A stretch of DNA of 64,000 nucleotides from Pseudidiomarina donghaiensis (GTDB lineage: Bacteria > Pseudomonadota > Gammaproteobacteria > Enterobacterales > Alteromonadaceae). A model generated the notes under the pieces. The model had not been told where the DNA came from. It did not search any database and saw nothing but the letters and a program-made list of their open reading frames with translations. How positions within the stretch are numbered: position 1 is the first letter of the stretch; each line of letters begins with the position of its first letter. The stretch is taken from NCBI RefSeq assembly GCF_900116895.1, contig NZ_FPCF01000004.1, forward strand, positions 147,678 through 211,677, in the 5' to 3' direction. Positions 51,202 through 60,434 of this stretch are shown one piece after another. Both the position numbers and the translations under genes were made by a program.

Positions 51202-52755
51202 GTTGTAATAAGTCGGCGTGTTAATGCCGACTGGCATGTCGAGGCCGAACACCCATAAGAAGAACAGCGCTGACCAACCAATCAAGAACATAATGGTATA
51301 CGGCAGCATCATGGCAATCATGGTGCCAATACCAGTGTCTTTCTTGTAGCGCACCGCCACCGCAAGTATTAAGCCAAAGTAACTCATCATTGGGGTAATA
51401 ATATTGGTAACCGAGTCACCAATTCGGTAAGCCGCCTGAATAACCTCAGGTGCGTAGCCGATAAGCATCAACATAGGAACAAAAATAGGGGCGGTAATTG
51501 CCCACTGCGCTGACGCAGAGCCCAGCATGAGGTTCACAAACGCACACATTAAGATAAACAGAATGAATACGGCTGGTCCAGTTAACCCCGCTTCTTGTAA
51601 GAAAGTCGCGCCTTTAATGGCTAAAATACTGCCGAAGTTTGTCCACCCAAAAAACGCCACAAACTGCGCCGCAAAGAACACCAGTACTATGTACATACCC
51701 ATCGTACTCATGCTTTCGGACATGGCATCAATAACGTCACGGTCAGTGCGCATTACCTTGGTAATACGGCCATAAACGTAGCCAGGAATAGCAAAGGTAA
51801 TAAAGATAAAGGCGACAATGCCCTTCAAAAATGGTGAACCAGCCACTTCGCCGGTTTCAGGGTTACGCAAAATTCCCCATTCAGGAACAATGGTCAACGC
51901 CAGCAGTGCACCTAACACCAAAAAGCTTAAGCCGGCGCCAATGAGGCCTTTTTTCTCAATGGCCGACAACGACTCAATTTTTTGCTCGTTTAAATTAATT
52001 GACGCCTCTTTAGGGTCGTACTTTCCAAGCTTTGGTTCTACAATTTTCTCGGTCACAAAAGTGCCCATAACGGCAATTAAGAACGTTGAAATCATCATGA
52101 AATACCAGTTAGCCTCTGGGCCAACGTAATATTCTGGGTCAATAAGGTTCGCCGCTTTGGTGGTAATACCGGCTAATAACGGGTCTACCGTACCAATCAA
52201 CAGGTTCGCGCTGTAGCCAGCAGAAACGCCCGAGAAGGCCGCAGCAAGACCCGCCAAAGGGTGACGACCTAGCGAGTGAAATATCATGGCGGCCAGCGGC
52301 ACTAATACCACGTAGCCAAGCTCTGCGGCGGTGTTTGAAATAACGCCGGCAAAAACTACGGCAACAGTCACAACGCGAGGGTGGGCATTCATAACCAAGC
52401 CGCGCATAGCCGCAGAAAGCATTCCTGAACGCTCTGCAATACCAACGCCCAATAACGCAACAAGTACAGTGCCAAGCGGCGTAAACCCGGTAAAGTTCGT
52501 GACTAAGCCAGTAACAATACGTTGTAAGCCCTCGGCATTGAATAAACTAACAACCTCAATTAATTCGCCGCCTGGCCGCGGATCTTGAGCGCTTAGGCCA
52601 AAATAGCTAGCAACCCCGCTAAGTACTACAACCGCTACTGCGAACAATGCAAATAGAGTAATGGGGTGGGGAAGTAAGTTGCCGAGCCATTCGACAGTAT
52701 CTAGAAAGCGCGTAAAGGCGCCGCGTTTTTCGGTGGCTGATGAGGCTTGCGTCAT
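51196..52755 (-). CDS. AbgT-family transporter (second copy)
   Basis: A 519-residue inner membrane protein clearly related to the one encoded at 42990: it starts with FLDTVEWLGNLLPHPITLFALF, has FTPLGTVLVALLGVGIAERSG, SNTAAELGYVVLVPLAAMIF, and SASAQWAITAPIFVPMLMLIGY. The two differ throughout, so they are old paralogues rather than a recent copy. In the AbgT family some members import aminobenzoyl-glutamate, others export sulfonamides. It is monocistronic between a repeat cluster and the fadE terminator. Confidence 0.93.
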   Translation of the reverse strand: MTQASSATEKRGAFTRFLDTVEWLGNLLPHPITLFALFAVAVVVLSGVASYFGLSAQDPRPGGELIEVVSLFNAEGLQRIVTGLVTNFTGFTPLGTVLVALLGVGIAERSGMLSAAMRGLVMNAHPRVVTVAVVFAGVISNTAAELGYVVLVPLAAMIFHSLGRHPLAGLAAAFSGVSAGYSANLLIGTVDPLLAGITTKAANLIDPEYYVGPEANWYFMMISTFLIAVMGTFVTEKIVEPKLGKYDPKEASINLNEQKIESLSAIEKKGLIGAGLSFLVLGALLALTIVPEWGILRNPETGEVAGSPFLKGIVAFIFITFAIPGYVYGRITKVMRTDRDVIDAMSESMSTMGMYIVLVFFAAQFVAFFGWTNFGSILAIKGATFLQEAGLTGPAVFILFILMCAFVNLMLGSASAQWAITAPIFVPMLMLIGYAPEVIQAAYRIGDSVTNIITPMMSYFGLILAVAVRYKKDTGIGTMIAMMLPYTIMFLIGWSALFFLWVFGLDMPVGINTPTYYNP

Positions 52756-52824
52756 GCAGTTCCTGCTCCTGTTTTCCGACTTTTAATTGTTTTGTTGAAT
52801 TCGAATTAGCGCTGAATTGTACAC

Positions 52825-52855
52825 ATAAAAAAGGCCAATCGCGAGGATTGGCCTT
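52825..52855 (-). terminator. Rho-independent terminator after fadE
   Basis: On the minus strand, a 10-bp stem AAGGCCAATC / GATTGGCCTT with a 5-base loop is followed by a T-run (TTTTTTATG). It lies 33 bases after the fadE stop. Confidence 0.88.
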
Positions 52856-52887
52856 GTCAAATATACAACCACTGCGGTAACTAGCGC

Positions 52888-55347
52888 TTAGGCTGCGTTA
52901 TTTTGCTTACCTGCAGTAGCTAAAGCAACGTCACGGGCGTGCTTACCAGCAATGAGGTCTTCATGGGCAAAGTCGTCCACGTTAATGACTTGCAAGCGAC
53001 CTTGTTCCGCGCGTTGTAGTAACGCCACTTCTTCGTCACTAAGCACGCCAAGCTCTTTACCTTTCGCGGCCACTTTGTCCAAGAACATGAATGGCATGCG
53101 GCGGTCATTGGCGGCTTTACGCACACGGTCAAACAATGGCTCTGCGGCAATAATGTCACGCAACGTTTGCTCAAGGTAACCAAACTGACCTTCCGGCGCC
53201 AAGAATTGACCTTGACCTAAACGTTCACGGCTAGCATTTGGTGTCAGCAATATTTTCGCGACCTTGCTATCTAAACGATCAGAAGGGCGTTTCGCGATAC
53301 GGCCAAACGGATACATAATGGCTTTCATGGTTGTACCCACGGCACCAAAGTTATCCAATAACGCCAATTGGCTTTCTTGCAGTTTGTACAAGGTATCTTG
53401 CAACGCCCAGTGCATTAAAGGTAAGTCGTCTTTCTGACGGCCTTCGTCTTCAAAACGCTTCAACGTGGCAGAAGCAATAAACAAGTAGCTCAACATGTCG
53501 CCTAAGCGCGCTGAAATACGTTGCTTACGTTTTAATGAACCACCTAACACGCCCATGGCAACGTCAGATAACAACGCCAAGTTGGCGCTAAAGCGGTTCA
53601 TTTGCTTGTAATACTTCGCCGTGCTGTCGCTGTATGGCGAGCTGGTAAAGCGCCAGAAACCTAAGCCAAGTACCAATGAGCGTACAAAGTTGCTCATGCC
53701 GAAACCAATATGGCCCCAAATGGCTTTATCAAAGCGCACCAAGCCTTCTTTATTGGTTTCTGCTGACGCCAACATTTCTTCCAATACATATGGATGACAG
53801 CGAATAGCACCTTGACCGTAGATCATTAGATTACGGGTTAGAATATTCGCGCCTTCTACGGTAATGGCTACCGGTACGCCTTGATAGCCACGGCCTAAAT
53901 AGTTGTTCGGGCCTAAGCAAATACCTTTACCGCCATGAATGTCCATAGCGTCATCCATACAGGCACGTAGTTTCTCGGTCATATGGTACTTAGCGATAGC
54001 TGAAATAACCGATGGCTTTTCACCTAAATCAATACCTTTGGTTGAGAAGCTGGTCACGGCGTCCATCAAATAGGCATTACCACCAATACGCGCCATGGCT
54101 TCTTGTACGCCTTCCATTTTACCCACAGGTAGGCGGAACTGACGGCGAATATAGGCGTAGGCACCGGTTGCCAACGCGATAGACTTCACTCCACCGGCAC
54201 TGTTTGAAGGTAAGGTAATAGCGCGACCAACTGACAAACACTCAACCAGCATACGCCAGCCTTTGCCAGCCATTTCCGGGCCGCCGATAATGTAATCTAA
54301 TGGGACGAACACATCTTTACCGCGCACTGGGCCATTCTGGAACGGAACGTTCAATGGCAAGTGGCGACGACCGGTTTCAACACCTTTCGTGTCATGCGGA
54401 ATTAATGCCGCAGTAATACCGAGCTCTTCTTTGTCGCCCAATAGTTTGTCAGGGTCAGACAATTTAAAAGCTAAGCCAAGCACAGTAGCTACTGGCGCTA
54501 AGGTGATATAGCGTTTGTTGAAGTTTAAGCGAATACCGACAATTTCTTTGCCTTCCCATTCGCCTTTGCAAACTACACCTGTGTCTGGAATTGAACCAGC
54601 ATCTGAACCAGCCTCTGGGCTAGTTAATGCAAAACATGGAATTTCTTGGCCGTTCGCTAAGCGCGGCAAGTAATAGTCTTTCTGCTCTTTGGTACCGTAG
54701 TGTTGCAACAACTCGCCTGGGCCTAGTGAGTTTGGTACACCCACGGTAGAGGCCAAAATTGTGCTCACACCAGCAAGTTTCTGCAGCACACGAGACTGTG
54801 CATAGGCCGAAAACTCTAAACCGCCATATTCTTTTTTGATGATCATGGCGAAGAACTTGTGGTCTTTTAAGTACTGCCACACGTGCTCAGGCATATCTGC
54901 CAGCTCGTGCGTTGCTTCCCAGTCGTTCATCATTTTGCAAATTTCTTCACATGGGCCTTCTAAGAACGCTTTTTCTTCGTCACTTAGTTCTGGCTTTTGA
55001 ATGCTGTGAAGTTTTTTCCAAGCTGGGGCGCCACGGAATAGCTCGCCTTCCCACCAGGTGGTGCCGGCATCAATCGCGTCTTTTTCAGTTTCTGAAATTT
55101 CTGGCATGACTTTGCGGTACATGCCTAACAACGCTTTTGACAATACGCCACGACGGAACGGCGTAAGATTGAACGGAATTAGCACAATGGCTAACAACGT
55201 CCACAGCACTGGGCCGACGATGTCGAACCAGCTTCCAATAGCAAACATACCCACAAGGCCGATGCTAGTTATTAGCAACGAACTGCGGAAGTACAAAAAA
55301 CCACCCAATACAAGAAGGGTAGCAACAACCCATAAGGCAATGCTCAT
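52888..55347 (-). CDS. fadE: Acyl-CoA dehydrogenase FadE
   Basis: First step of fatty acid beta-oxidation: oxidation of acyl-CoA to 2-enoyl-CoA. This is the large membrane-bound FadE type (819 residues; E. coli 814). It opens with two hydrophobic segments ([20 protein letters not shown] and about 26-50), then the acyl-CoA dehydrogenase N, middle and C domains ([52 protein letters not shown]) and the FadE-specific C-terminal domain. ATG 55347 has GGAG upstream; the reading frame is open for 72 more codons, but those have no domain. A FadR-like palindrome lies 26 bases before the start. Confidence 0.96.
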   Translation of the reverse strand: MSIALWVVATLLVLGGFLYFRSSLLITSIGLVGMFAIGSWFDIVGPVLWTLLAIVLIPFNLTPFRRGVLSKALLGMYRKVMPEISETEKDAIDAGTTWWEGELFRGAPAWKKLHSIQKPELSDEEKAFLEGPCEEICKMMNDWEATHELADMPEHVWQYLKDHKFFAMIIKKEYGGLEFSAYAQSRVLQKLAGVSTILASTVGVPNSLGPGELLQHYGTKEQKDYYLPRLANGQEIPCFALTSPEAGSDAGSIPDTGVVCKGEWEGKEIVGIRLNFNKRYITLAPVATVLGLAFKLSDPDKLLGDKEELGITAALIPHDTKGVETGRRHLPLNVPFQNGPVRGKDVFVPLDYIIGGPEMAGKGWRMLVECLSVGRAITLPSNSAGGVKSIALATGAYAYIRRQFRLPVGKMEGVQEAMARIGGNAYLMDAVTSFSTKGIDLGEKPSVISAIAKYHMTEKLRACMDDAMDIHGGKGICLGPNNYLGRGYQGVPVAITVEGANILTRNLMIYGQGAIRCHPYVLEEMLASAETNKEGLVRFDKAIWGHIGFGMSNFVRSLVLGLGFWRFTSSPYSDSTAKYYKQMNRFSANLALLSDVAMGVLGGSLKRKQRISARLGDMLSYLFIASATLKRFEDEGRQKDDLPLMHWALQDTLYKLQESQLALLDNFGAVGTTMKAIMYPFGRIAKRPSDRLDSKVAKILLTPNASRERLGQGQFLAPEGQFGYLEQTLRDIIAAEPLFDRVRKAANDRRMPFMFLDKVAAKGKELGVLSDEEVALLQRAEQGRLQVINVDDFAHEDLIAGKHARDVALATAGKQNNAA

Positions 55348-55544
55348 GTTATCTAACTCCGTTGTTCTTTTAGAGGTCTGACCAGTATGTTGAGGGTAGT
55401 CGTTTTGATCACTTTTTTCAAGAGTAAACAGTGCTTGGTAGTGGTCTAATCGGTAAATAATTCTAAACTCTGCTAAATTTAAGCGGTCAGAGAATATAGA
55501 GAAAAGTTGGCGCGGCATTCGCGCTGTCAAAGAAGGTATTGAAT
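55348..55544. other. Divergent spacer fadE / DUF3108
   Basis: This 197-base spacer should contain promoters for both divergent genes. It holds the FadR-like site at 55374 and a second weaker half-site with TGGTCTAATCGG around 55444. No additional gene is supported. Confidence 0.5.
55374..55384. promoter_or_regulatory. FadR-like operator candidate in front of fadE
   Basis: AGGTCTGACCA is one base from the symmetric core TGGTCnGACCA of the E. coli FadR site, and the flanking G and T at positions +6 and +7 also match. It lies 26 bases upstream of the fadE ATG, the position of a repressing operator. FadR represses fatty acid degradation genes in enterics and vibrios; Alteromonadales may use PsrA or FadR. 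Confidence 0.55.
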
Positions 55545-56297
55545 ATGACGTTTTGGCGCACAATAAAAATGCACTTTGCTACCCTGCAAGTCATGCTAAC
55601 GGGGGCCTTGCTTACTGCAAGCTTTACCAGTTCAGCTATGGTAAGTGAATCCAACTCTGCGACGTTAATACCTTACGAAACGCGCTATGAAGTTTTGCGA
55701 GGTGGTAGTAACTATGGCGAAGCCGTTCGCAGTTTATCGCTCACTGACGGTGTTTATAAGCTGTATACCGAAACCGAGATCTCATTGCTGTTTTTATCCG
55801 ACAGGCGCCGGTTTTGGTCTGAATTTGTGCTTGAAAATGGCCGCATCCAAACCCAAACGTTTGCCTATAAACGCTCAGGCACTGGGCGCGATAAAGGTTT
55901 TAGCGGCATCTTCGATTGGCAACAAAAGCAATTGATTAATCGCAACACAAAACAGCCTGTAGCAGTGAACATTGTGCAACACAGTATGGATGAAGCTGCA
56001 AATGTGGAGCAATTGCGCTTAGATGTGCAAAACCAAGCACAAACTGATTTTGTCTATAACGTAATTGATGAAAAAGGCCAGGCCGATGAGCTTCGTTTTC
56101 AGCGCGTGGGCGAAGAGGTGCTGACGTTACCTTATGGCGAAATAACTGCGGTGAAAGTTGAGCGTGTACGCGAAAACTCGCGCCGAGAAACAGATTATTG
56201 GTTTGCCCCAGAACTTGGGTATGTGTTGGTTAAAATGGCTCAACGTGAAGATGGCGATGAGGTTGCCACCTTGCAGTTAAGCCATATTCAGCAATAG
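55545..56297 (+). CDS. DUF3108 family exported protein
   Basis: A 250-residue protein with an N-terminal signal ([20 protein letters not shown] then a hydrophobic stretch, ends near SFTSSAMVS), then a DUF3108-like domain: [55 protein letters not shown] and [15 protein letters not shown]. Function of the family is unknown. ATG 55545 has GAAGG eight bases upstream. It converges on purN, two bases between stops; DUF3108 genes are often next to purMN in related genomes, as I recall. Confidence 0.85.
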   Translation: MTFWRTIKMHFATLQVMLTGALLTASFTSSAMVSESNSATLIPYETRYEVLRGGSNYGEAVRSLSLTDGVYKLYTETEISLLFLSDRRRFWSEFVLENGRIQTQTFAYKRSGTGRDKGFSGIFDWQQKQLINRNTKQPVAVNIVQHSMDEAANVEQLRLDVQNQAQTDFVYNVIDEKGQADELRFQRVGEEVLTLPYGEITAVKVERVRENSRRETDYWFAPELGYVLVKMAQREDGDEVATLQLSHIQQ

Positions 56298-56299
56298 TC

Positions 56300-56938
56300 T
56301 TAGTCGTCGGCGTAGCCGGCGGCTCCGAGTAATTGGCCATCAAGCTCGGCACCTTGGTTGGTTAAGCGCAGGCGATCTGCGCAAAACCACTGCACCACCA
56401 GCGGATAAATGGCATGTTCTTGCGTATGCACACGGGCCTGCAAGTCGGCCGCGGTGTCTCCAGCAAATACAGGCACCGTGGCTTGCAGTATAACTGGCCC
56501 GCCATCAAGCTCTTCGGTAACAAAGTGAACACTTACCCCATGCTCAGAATCACCAGCGTCTAACGCCCGTTGGTGGGTGTTAATGCCTTTATATTTAGGT
56601 AACAACGACGGATGAATATTGAGCATGCGGCCGTGATAATGGCGGGTAAAATCAGCTGTCAAAATGCGCATAAAGCCGGCTAGCACCACCAAATCAGGCT
56701 GATAGCTATCAACCAGTTGTTTTAGCTCAAGGTCATAGGCTTCACGCGTGGCGAAGTCTTGATGTGACAGTACCGCGGTTGCTACGCCCGCATTGGCGGC
56801 TTTTTCTAAACCGCCAACACCTGCTTTATTGCTGATAACTGCCACCACATTGCCCGCAACTTTACCAGCTTGGCAGGCATCGATAATGGCCTGCATATTG
56901 GTGCCAGAACCGCTAATTAAAACAACAATGCGCTTCAT
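56300..56938 (-). CDS. purN: Phosphoribosylglycinamide formyltransferase PurN
   Basis: Adds a formyl group from 10-formyl-tetrahydrofolate to GAR in purine synthesis. The 212-residue protein has the N-terminal [18 protein letters not shown], the catalytic [10 protein letters not shown] (H about 110) and the aspartate in the later [17 protein letters not shown] (D about 144). It overlaps purM by four bases (ATGA), so the two purine genes form one operon, as in E. coli. Confidence 0.97.
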   Translation of the reverse strand: MKRIVVLISGSGTNMQAIIDACQAGKVAGNVVAVISNKAGVGGLEKAANAGVATAVLSHQDFATREAYDLELKQLVDSYQPDLVVLAGFMRILTADFTRHYHGRMLNIHPSLLPKYKGINTHQRALDAGDSEHGVSVHFVTEELDGGPVILQATVPVFAGDTAADLQARVHTQEHAIYPLVVQWFCADRLRLTNQGAELDGQLLGAAGYADD

Positions 56939-57981
56939 GAATGAATTTCAACCTGAGCTTCGTCACCGTTGCGCGCTGCAACGGAGCCAATAACCCAAGC
57001 GTCTTCGCCATGCTCGCGCAACAAGGCTACGGCCTGCTCAGCTTGTGCTTGTGGAAGAGCCATAATCAAGCCTACGCCACAGTTGAAGGTACGGTACATT
57101 TCTTTGGTGGTGACGTTGCCGTTGTGTTGCAACCAGTTAAATACCAAAGGCCATTCCCAGCTGCTGTCGTCAATAATGGCTTTGGCTGAGTCAGGCAATA
57201 CGCGCGGAATGTTTTCCCAGAAGCCGCCGCCAGTAATATGTGAAATGGCATGAACGTCTGTTTGCTCAAGCAAAGCCAATACCGACTTCACGTAAATTTT
57301 AGTTGGGGCTAGCAAGTGCTCAGCTAACGGCTTGCCGTCTAGCATTTCTTCCGTTGGGTTGACGCCGCTTACTTCAAGAATTTTACGCACCAATGAATAA
57401 CCATTTGAATGCGGGCCCGATGAAGCTAACGCAACTAATGCGTCACCCGGGGCAACTTTGCTGCCATCAATAATTTGTTCTTTTTCAACCACGCCCACAC
57501 AAAAGCCAGCAATGTCGTAGTCGCCGTGTTCGTACATGCCTGGCATTTCCGCGGTTTCGCCGCCAATAAGCGCACAACCCGCTTGCACACAGCCTTCGCC
57601 AATACCAGTCACCACGTCAGCCGCGACATCAACGTCAAGTTTGCCGGTGGCATAATAGTCGAGGAAAAATAATGGTTCTGCGCCTTGCACAATGAGGTCG
57701 TTCACGCACATGGCAACTAAGTCGATGCCCACGGTGTCGTGTTTTTTCAGGTCAATGGCTAAGCGCAACTTGGTACCCACGCCGTCGGTGCCAGAAACCA
57801 ATACCGGTTGTTTGTATTTGGTTGGCAGCTCACAAAGCGCACCAAAACCACCAATGCTGCCCATCACTTCCGGACGTTTTGTCCGCTTGGTTACACCTTT
57901 AATGCGATCAACGAGGGCATTGCCTGCGTCAATGTCTACACCAGCGTCTTTATAGCTTAATGAAGGTTTTTCAGTACTCAC
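56935..57981 (-). CDS. purM: Phosphoribosylformylglycinamidine cyclo-ligase PurM
   Basis: Closes the imidazole ring to give AIR in purine synthesis. It aligns with E. coli PurM over its length: [74 protein letters not shown] and [17 protein letters not shown] chose GTG 57981 (348 residues), because GAGGA precedes it by about seven bases and it matches the E. coli start; the frame is open for 31 more codons to 58074, but that part has no similarity. The pair purM-purN is transcribed away from the GNAT-C39 gene. Confidence 0.95.
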   Translation of the reverse strand: MSTEKPSLSYKDAGVDIDAGNALVDRIKGVTKRTKRPEVMGSIGGFGALCELPTKYKQPVLVSGTDGVGTKLRLAIDLKKHDTVGIDLVAMCVNDLIVQGAEPLFFLDYYATGKLDVDVAADVVTGIGEGCVQAGCALIGGETAEMPGMYEHGDYDIAGFCVGVVEKEQIIDGSKVAPGDALVALASSGPHSNGYSLVRKILEVSGVNPTEEMLDGKPLAEHLLAPTKIYVKSVLALLEQTDVHAISHITGGGFWENIPRVLPDSAKAIIDDSSWEWPLVFNWLQHNGNVTTKEMYRTFNCGVGLIMALPQAQAEQAVALLREHGEDAWVIGSVAARNGDEAQVEIHS

Positions 57982-58111
57982 GGAAGGATCCTCGGCTAGG
58001 GCAAAAAATTTGCGCGCTAGTTTATCACTTTCATGTGCACGGTGCGACAGGGTTGGCGTATAATAATCACTCATTTTACTTTTCGCGTGCAGAGCACGCT
58101 TCGGTCACTTC

Positions 58112-59290
58112 ATGCAAAGCCCTATGCGACAAAACACACAACAAAATGTGCAACAGCCCATGCAGCTAAGTATTCAACAGGTGCAGTTAGTTAACGCTGA
58201 ACGCGCCGATTTGGACGCATTAGAGGCCATTGAAACTTTAAGTTTCGTCACTGACCGCATTAGCCGCCGTAGCTTCAAGCGCTTTATTGATCAGCACATT
58301 GGCGACTTCAAAGTGGCCCGTTATAACGGCCAAACCATAGGCTACTATATTGTTTTGTATCGCCAAGCGACCGAGCTTGCGCGGCTTTATTCGCTGGCCG
58401 TACACCCAGATTTCCGTCGGCGCGGGGTGGGGCGCCTACTGCTAGATGCCGCCGAGCATGATGCCGATGAGCGCTATTGTTTGTTCATGCGCTTAGAAGT
58501 CAAAACCGACAACATGGCGGCGCTGAAAATGTACCACCATGCCGGCTATTACGACATGGAAATACGGCCTGAATACTACGAAGATGACAGTGATGCTCTG
58601 GTGCTACAGAAGTTACTGCCACGGTTTGAGAAAAGTGATTTAGATAACGGGAATGCCAATTTGGTGCCATATCGCACCCAAACCACCGAATTTACCTGTG
58701 GTCCGGCAAGCTTGCTTATGGCGATGGCCTATTTTGATATTCCATGTCGCGACGCGCACCACGAGGAACTTGAAATTTGGCGTGAAGCCACCACTATTTT
58801 TATGACCTCCGGCCACGGTGGTTGCGGCCCGCATGGGTTAGCACGCGCCGCTGTTAAACGCGGTTTAAATGTTGAGTTGCACGTTAGTGAGCCCGGTCCG
58901 TTATTGCTAGATTCGGTACGCAGCGCCGACAAAAAGCAAATCATGTCGCGCATTCAAGAGGCCGACATTGCCGCACTAAAACGCGCCAAAGTACCGATTA
59001 TTGTGGGTGATTACACGCTAAGCCAACTGATTCACGATCTAAATCAGGGCAAACTGGTGGTCGCGCTCATTAGTACGTACGTGTTCGACGAGAGTAAAGC
59101 GCCGCACTGGGTGCTCATTTGCGCTGCCGACGAGCACTACGTGTACATTAACGACCCCGACCAAGATACCTTTCCGTGGCAATCGCCAGCCGATCGACAG
59201 TATTTGCCGATACCCTTAGCGACATTCAGACGAGCTTTTGGCTTTGGGAAGCGGAAGCAACGCGCGGCTGTGGTGCTTAGCCGCGCGTAA
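58112..59290 (+). CDS. GNAT acetyltransferase - C39-like peptidase fusion protein
   Basis: A 392-residue two-domain protein. The N-terminal half (about 20-170) is a GNAT N-acetyltransferase with the acetyl-CoA loop RRRGVGRLL at residues 102-110 and the AALKMYHHAGY motif. The C-terminal half (about 185-390) is a papain-like C39-type peptidase: C196 in TTEFTCGPASLL, H332 in APHWVLI and D348 in YINDPD. No ABC domain, so not a bacteriocin exporter. Such fusions are known beside RimK-type ATP-grasp ligases; I see none within this window. Start uncertain: ATG at 58112, 58124 or 58160. Likely cytoplasmic. Confidence 0.86.
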   Translation: MQSPMRQNTQQNVQQPMQLSIQQVQLVNAERADLDALEAIETLSFVTDRISRRSFKRFIDQHIGDFKVARYNGQTIGYYIVLYRQATELARLYSLAVHPDFRRRGVGRLLLDAAEHDADERYCLFMRLEVKTDNMAALKMYHHAGYYDMEIRPEYYEDDSDALVLQKLLPRFEKSDLDNGNANLVPYRTQTTEFTCGPASLLMAMAYFDIPCRDAHHEELEIWREATTIFMTSGHGGCGPHGLARAAVKRGLNVELHVSEPGPLLLDSVRSADKKQIMSRIQEADIAALKRAKVPIIVGDYTLSQLIHDLNQGKLVVALISTYVFDESKAPHWVLICAADEHYVYINDPDQDTFPWQSPADRQYLPIPLATFRRAFGFGKRKQRAAVVLSRA

Positions 59291-59293
59291 CAT

Positions 59294-59309
59294 CACCTCG
59301 GGTGAGGTG
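59294..59309. terminator. Short hairpin between convergent genes
   Basis: CACCTC-GGGT-GAGGTG, a perfect 6-bp stem with 4-base loop, sits between the stops of the GNAT-C39 gene and the convergent lipoprotein gene. There is no strong T-run, so its role as a terminator is doubtful. Confidence 0.35.
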
Positions 59310-59320
59310 TTGAATAGAAC

Positions 59321-60169
59321 TTATGATTTGGCTTTTTTCTTGCGTTTTTTAGCGGTTGCACTTTTTAACGCTAAGCTGTCATCAAGTGGCAAAGAAATTA
59401 AGCCTGCACCTGAGCGCAAGGTCACACGATCGTCGCTGCGCTCTAACACCTTGGCGTTAATTTCAAACACAATGCGCGGTGACAAAAAGGTAGACTCAAT
59501 AAGCACATGGTCAAGTTCAGTATATTTACCTGTGCGGTCATTCACGTAAAGCGCGACGATATCGTCAAAGCTCTGTTCAATAGCCGCATGAATTTGTGTG
59601 TGCTCCGCGTCACCTAGGCCGTCAGCTATGTCGTCAATGGGTAAATGCAAAGACGTTTGGTGTGTATAACGACCATTCCAAACCGTGCCGTCTGGTTGCG
59701 GAATTTCAACAATTAGCGCGGTGCCCATACGCAACATCTCGTCTTCGTCACGCACGACCATCACAAAAGGGTGAAAGCGCACGTCGGCGGTCTCATCGTA
59801 GCTCACCGCTTGATTGGTCGCTGCCTGACCGAACATATCCGCCACCGGCAATGGTAACTTGCCGTATAACTTCTCAACGTCACCGTCGGTTTCGGCTTGA
59901 ATCATACCCACGTTGGCTAATACACCTAGTGGCCCAAAAGCCACACCTAAAGCCACACCACCACCGCCAAAATTCTGCACGTAGGTAATGTCTTTGGCTT
60001 CGTCTAAGTGCACTTGCACATGGCTTTCGGTTTTGATGTGTGGGTTTTCAAATAATTTGTAGTTCAGTGCTTGTTCTGCGTTGAGGGTTGGAGCTGGTGT
60101 TTGAAAGTATGGAGCAGAGCTGCAGCCCGTTAATAATAAAACACAGCTAATGAATAAAAGCTTGCGCAC
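59321..60169 (-). CDS. Lipoprotein of unknown function
   Basis: A 282-residue lipoprotein, signal MRKLLFISCVLLLTGC with the lipobox cysteine at residue 16. The mature part has no domain that I recognise: VQNFGGGGVALGVAFGPLGV (a glycine-rich patch), then mixed alpha/beta sequence with PQPDGTVWNGRYTHQ, ending in KKRKKKAKS. The GTG start at 60169 has AGGA seven bases upstream, giving a good signal; the frame upstream is open, but gives an N-terminus unlike a signal. Convergent with the GNAT-C39 gene and divergent from the subtilase. Confidence 0.78.
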   Translation of the reverse strand: MRKLLFISCVLLLTGCSSAPYFQTPAPTLNAEQALNYKLFENPHIKTESHVQVHLDEAKDITYVQNFGGGGVALGVAFGPLGVLANVGMIQAETDGDVEKLYGKLPLPVADMFGQAATNQAVSYDETADVRFHPFVMVVRDEDEMLRMGTALIVEIPQPDGTVWNGRYTHQTSLHLPIDDIADGLGDAEHTQIHAAIEQSFDDIVALYVNDRTGKYTELDHVLIESTFLSPRIVFEINAKVLERSDDRVTLRSGAGLISLPLDDSLALKSATAKKRKKKAKS

Positions 60170-60322
60170 AAGGTTATCCTGTATTTTTGTTGTTATGGAA
60201 GCGCAATAGAATACGAAAAGTGGTAGATGCGACGCAATATGACGCACTAAAAAATTTAACATCATTTACTTTTGTTTTACTTATTAAGTATTTAGCTAGC
60301 ATACACGAGCTGATAGCTTAAA

Positions 60323-60352
60323 GGTGTTGCTGAAAATCTGTACAGCAACACC
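60323..60352. promoter_or_regulatory. Inverted repeat upstream of the subtilase gene
   Basis: GGTGTTGCTG and CAGCAACACC are perfect 10-base arms separated by AAAATCTGTA. They lie 83 bases before the subtilase ATG, in the divergent gap to the lipoprotein gene, and could be an operator or an mRNA-leader hairpin. The whole gap 60170-60434 holds no other feature that I can support. Confidence 0.5.
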
Positions 60353-60434
60353 AACACGCAGCCGAATGTTGTATCCCGCCGCTGTAAAGCACTGGCTATA
60401 AACGCCACACACATAATAAAAAGAGAAGAAATTC

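Noticed and set aside
55348..55563. An N-terminal extension of FadE by 72 residues
   Set aside because: No similarity to FadE, it would read through the promoter region and the FadR-like site, and ATG 55347 has a good ribosome site and the normal FadE N-terminus.
57982..58074. An N-terminal extension of PurM by 31 residues
   Set aside because: GTG 57981 has GAGGA at correct spacing and matches the normal PurM start.
58112..59290. The C39 domain as part of a bacteriocin secretion system
   Set aside because: No ABC or membrane domain, no HlyD partner beside it and no small precursor with a double-glycine leader nearby.
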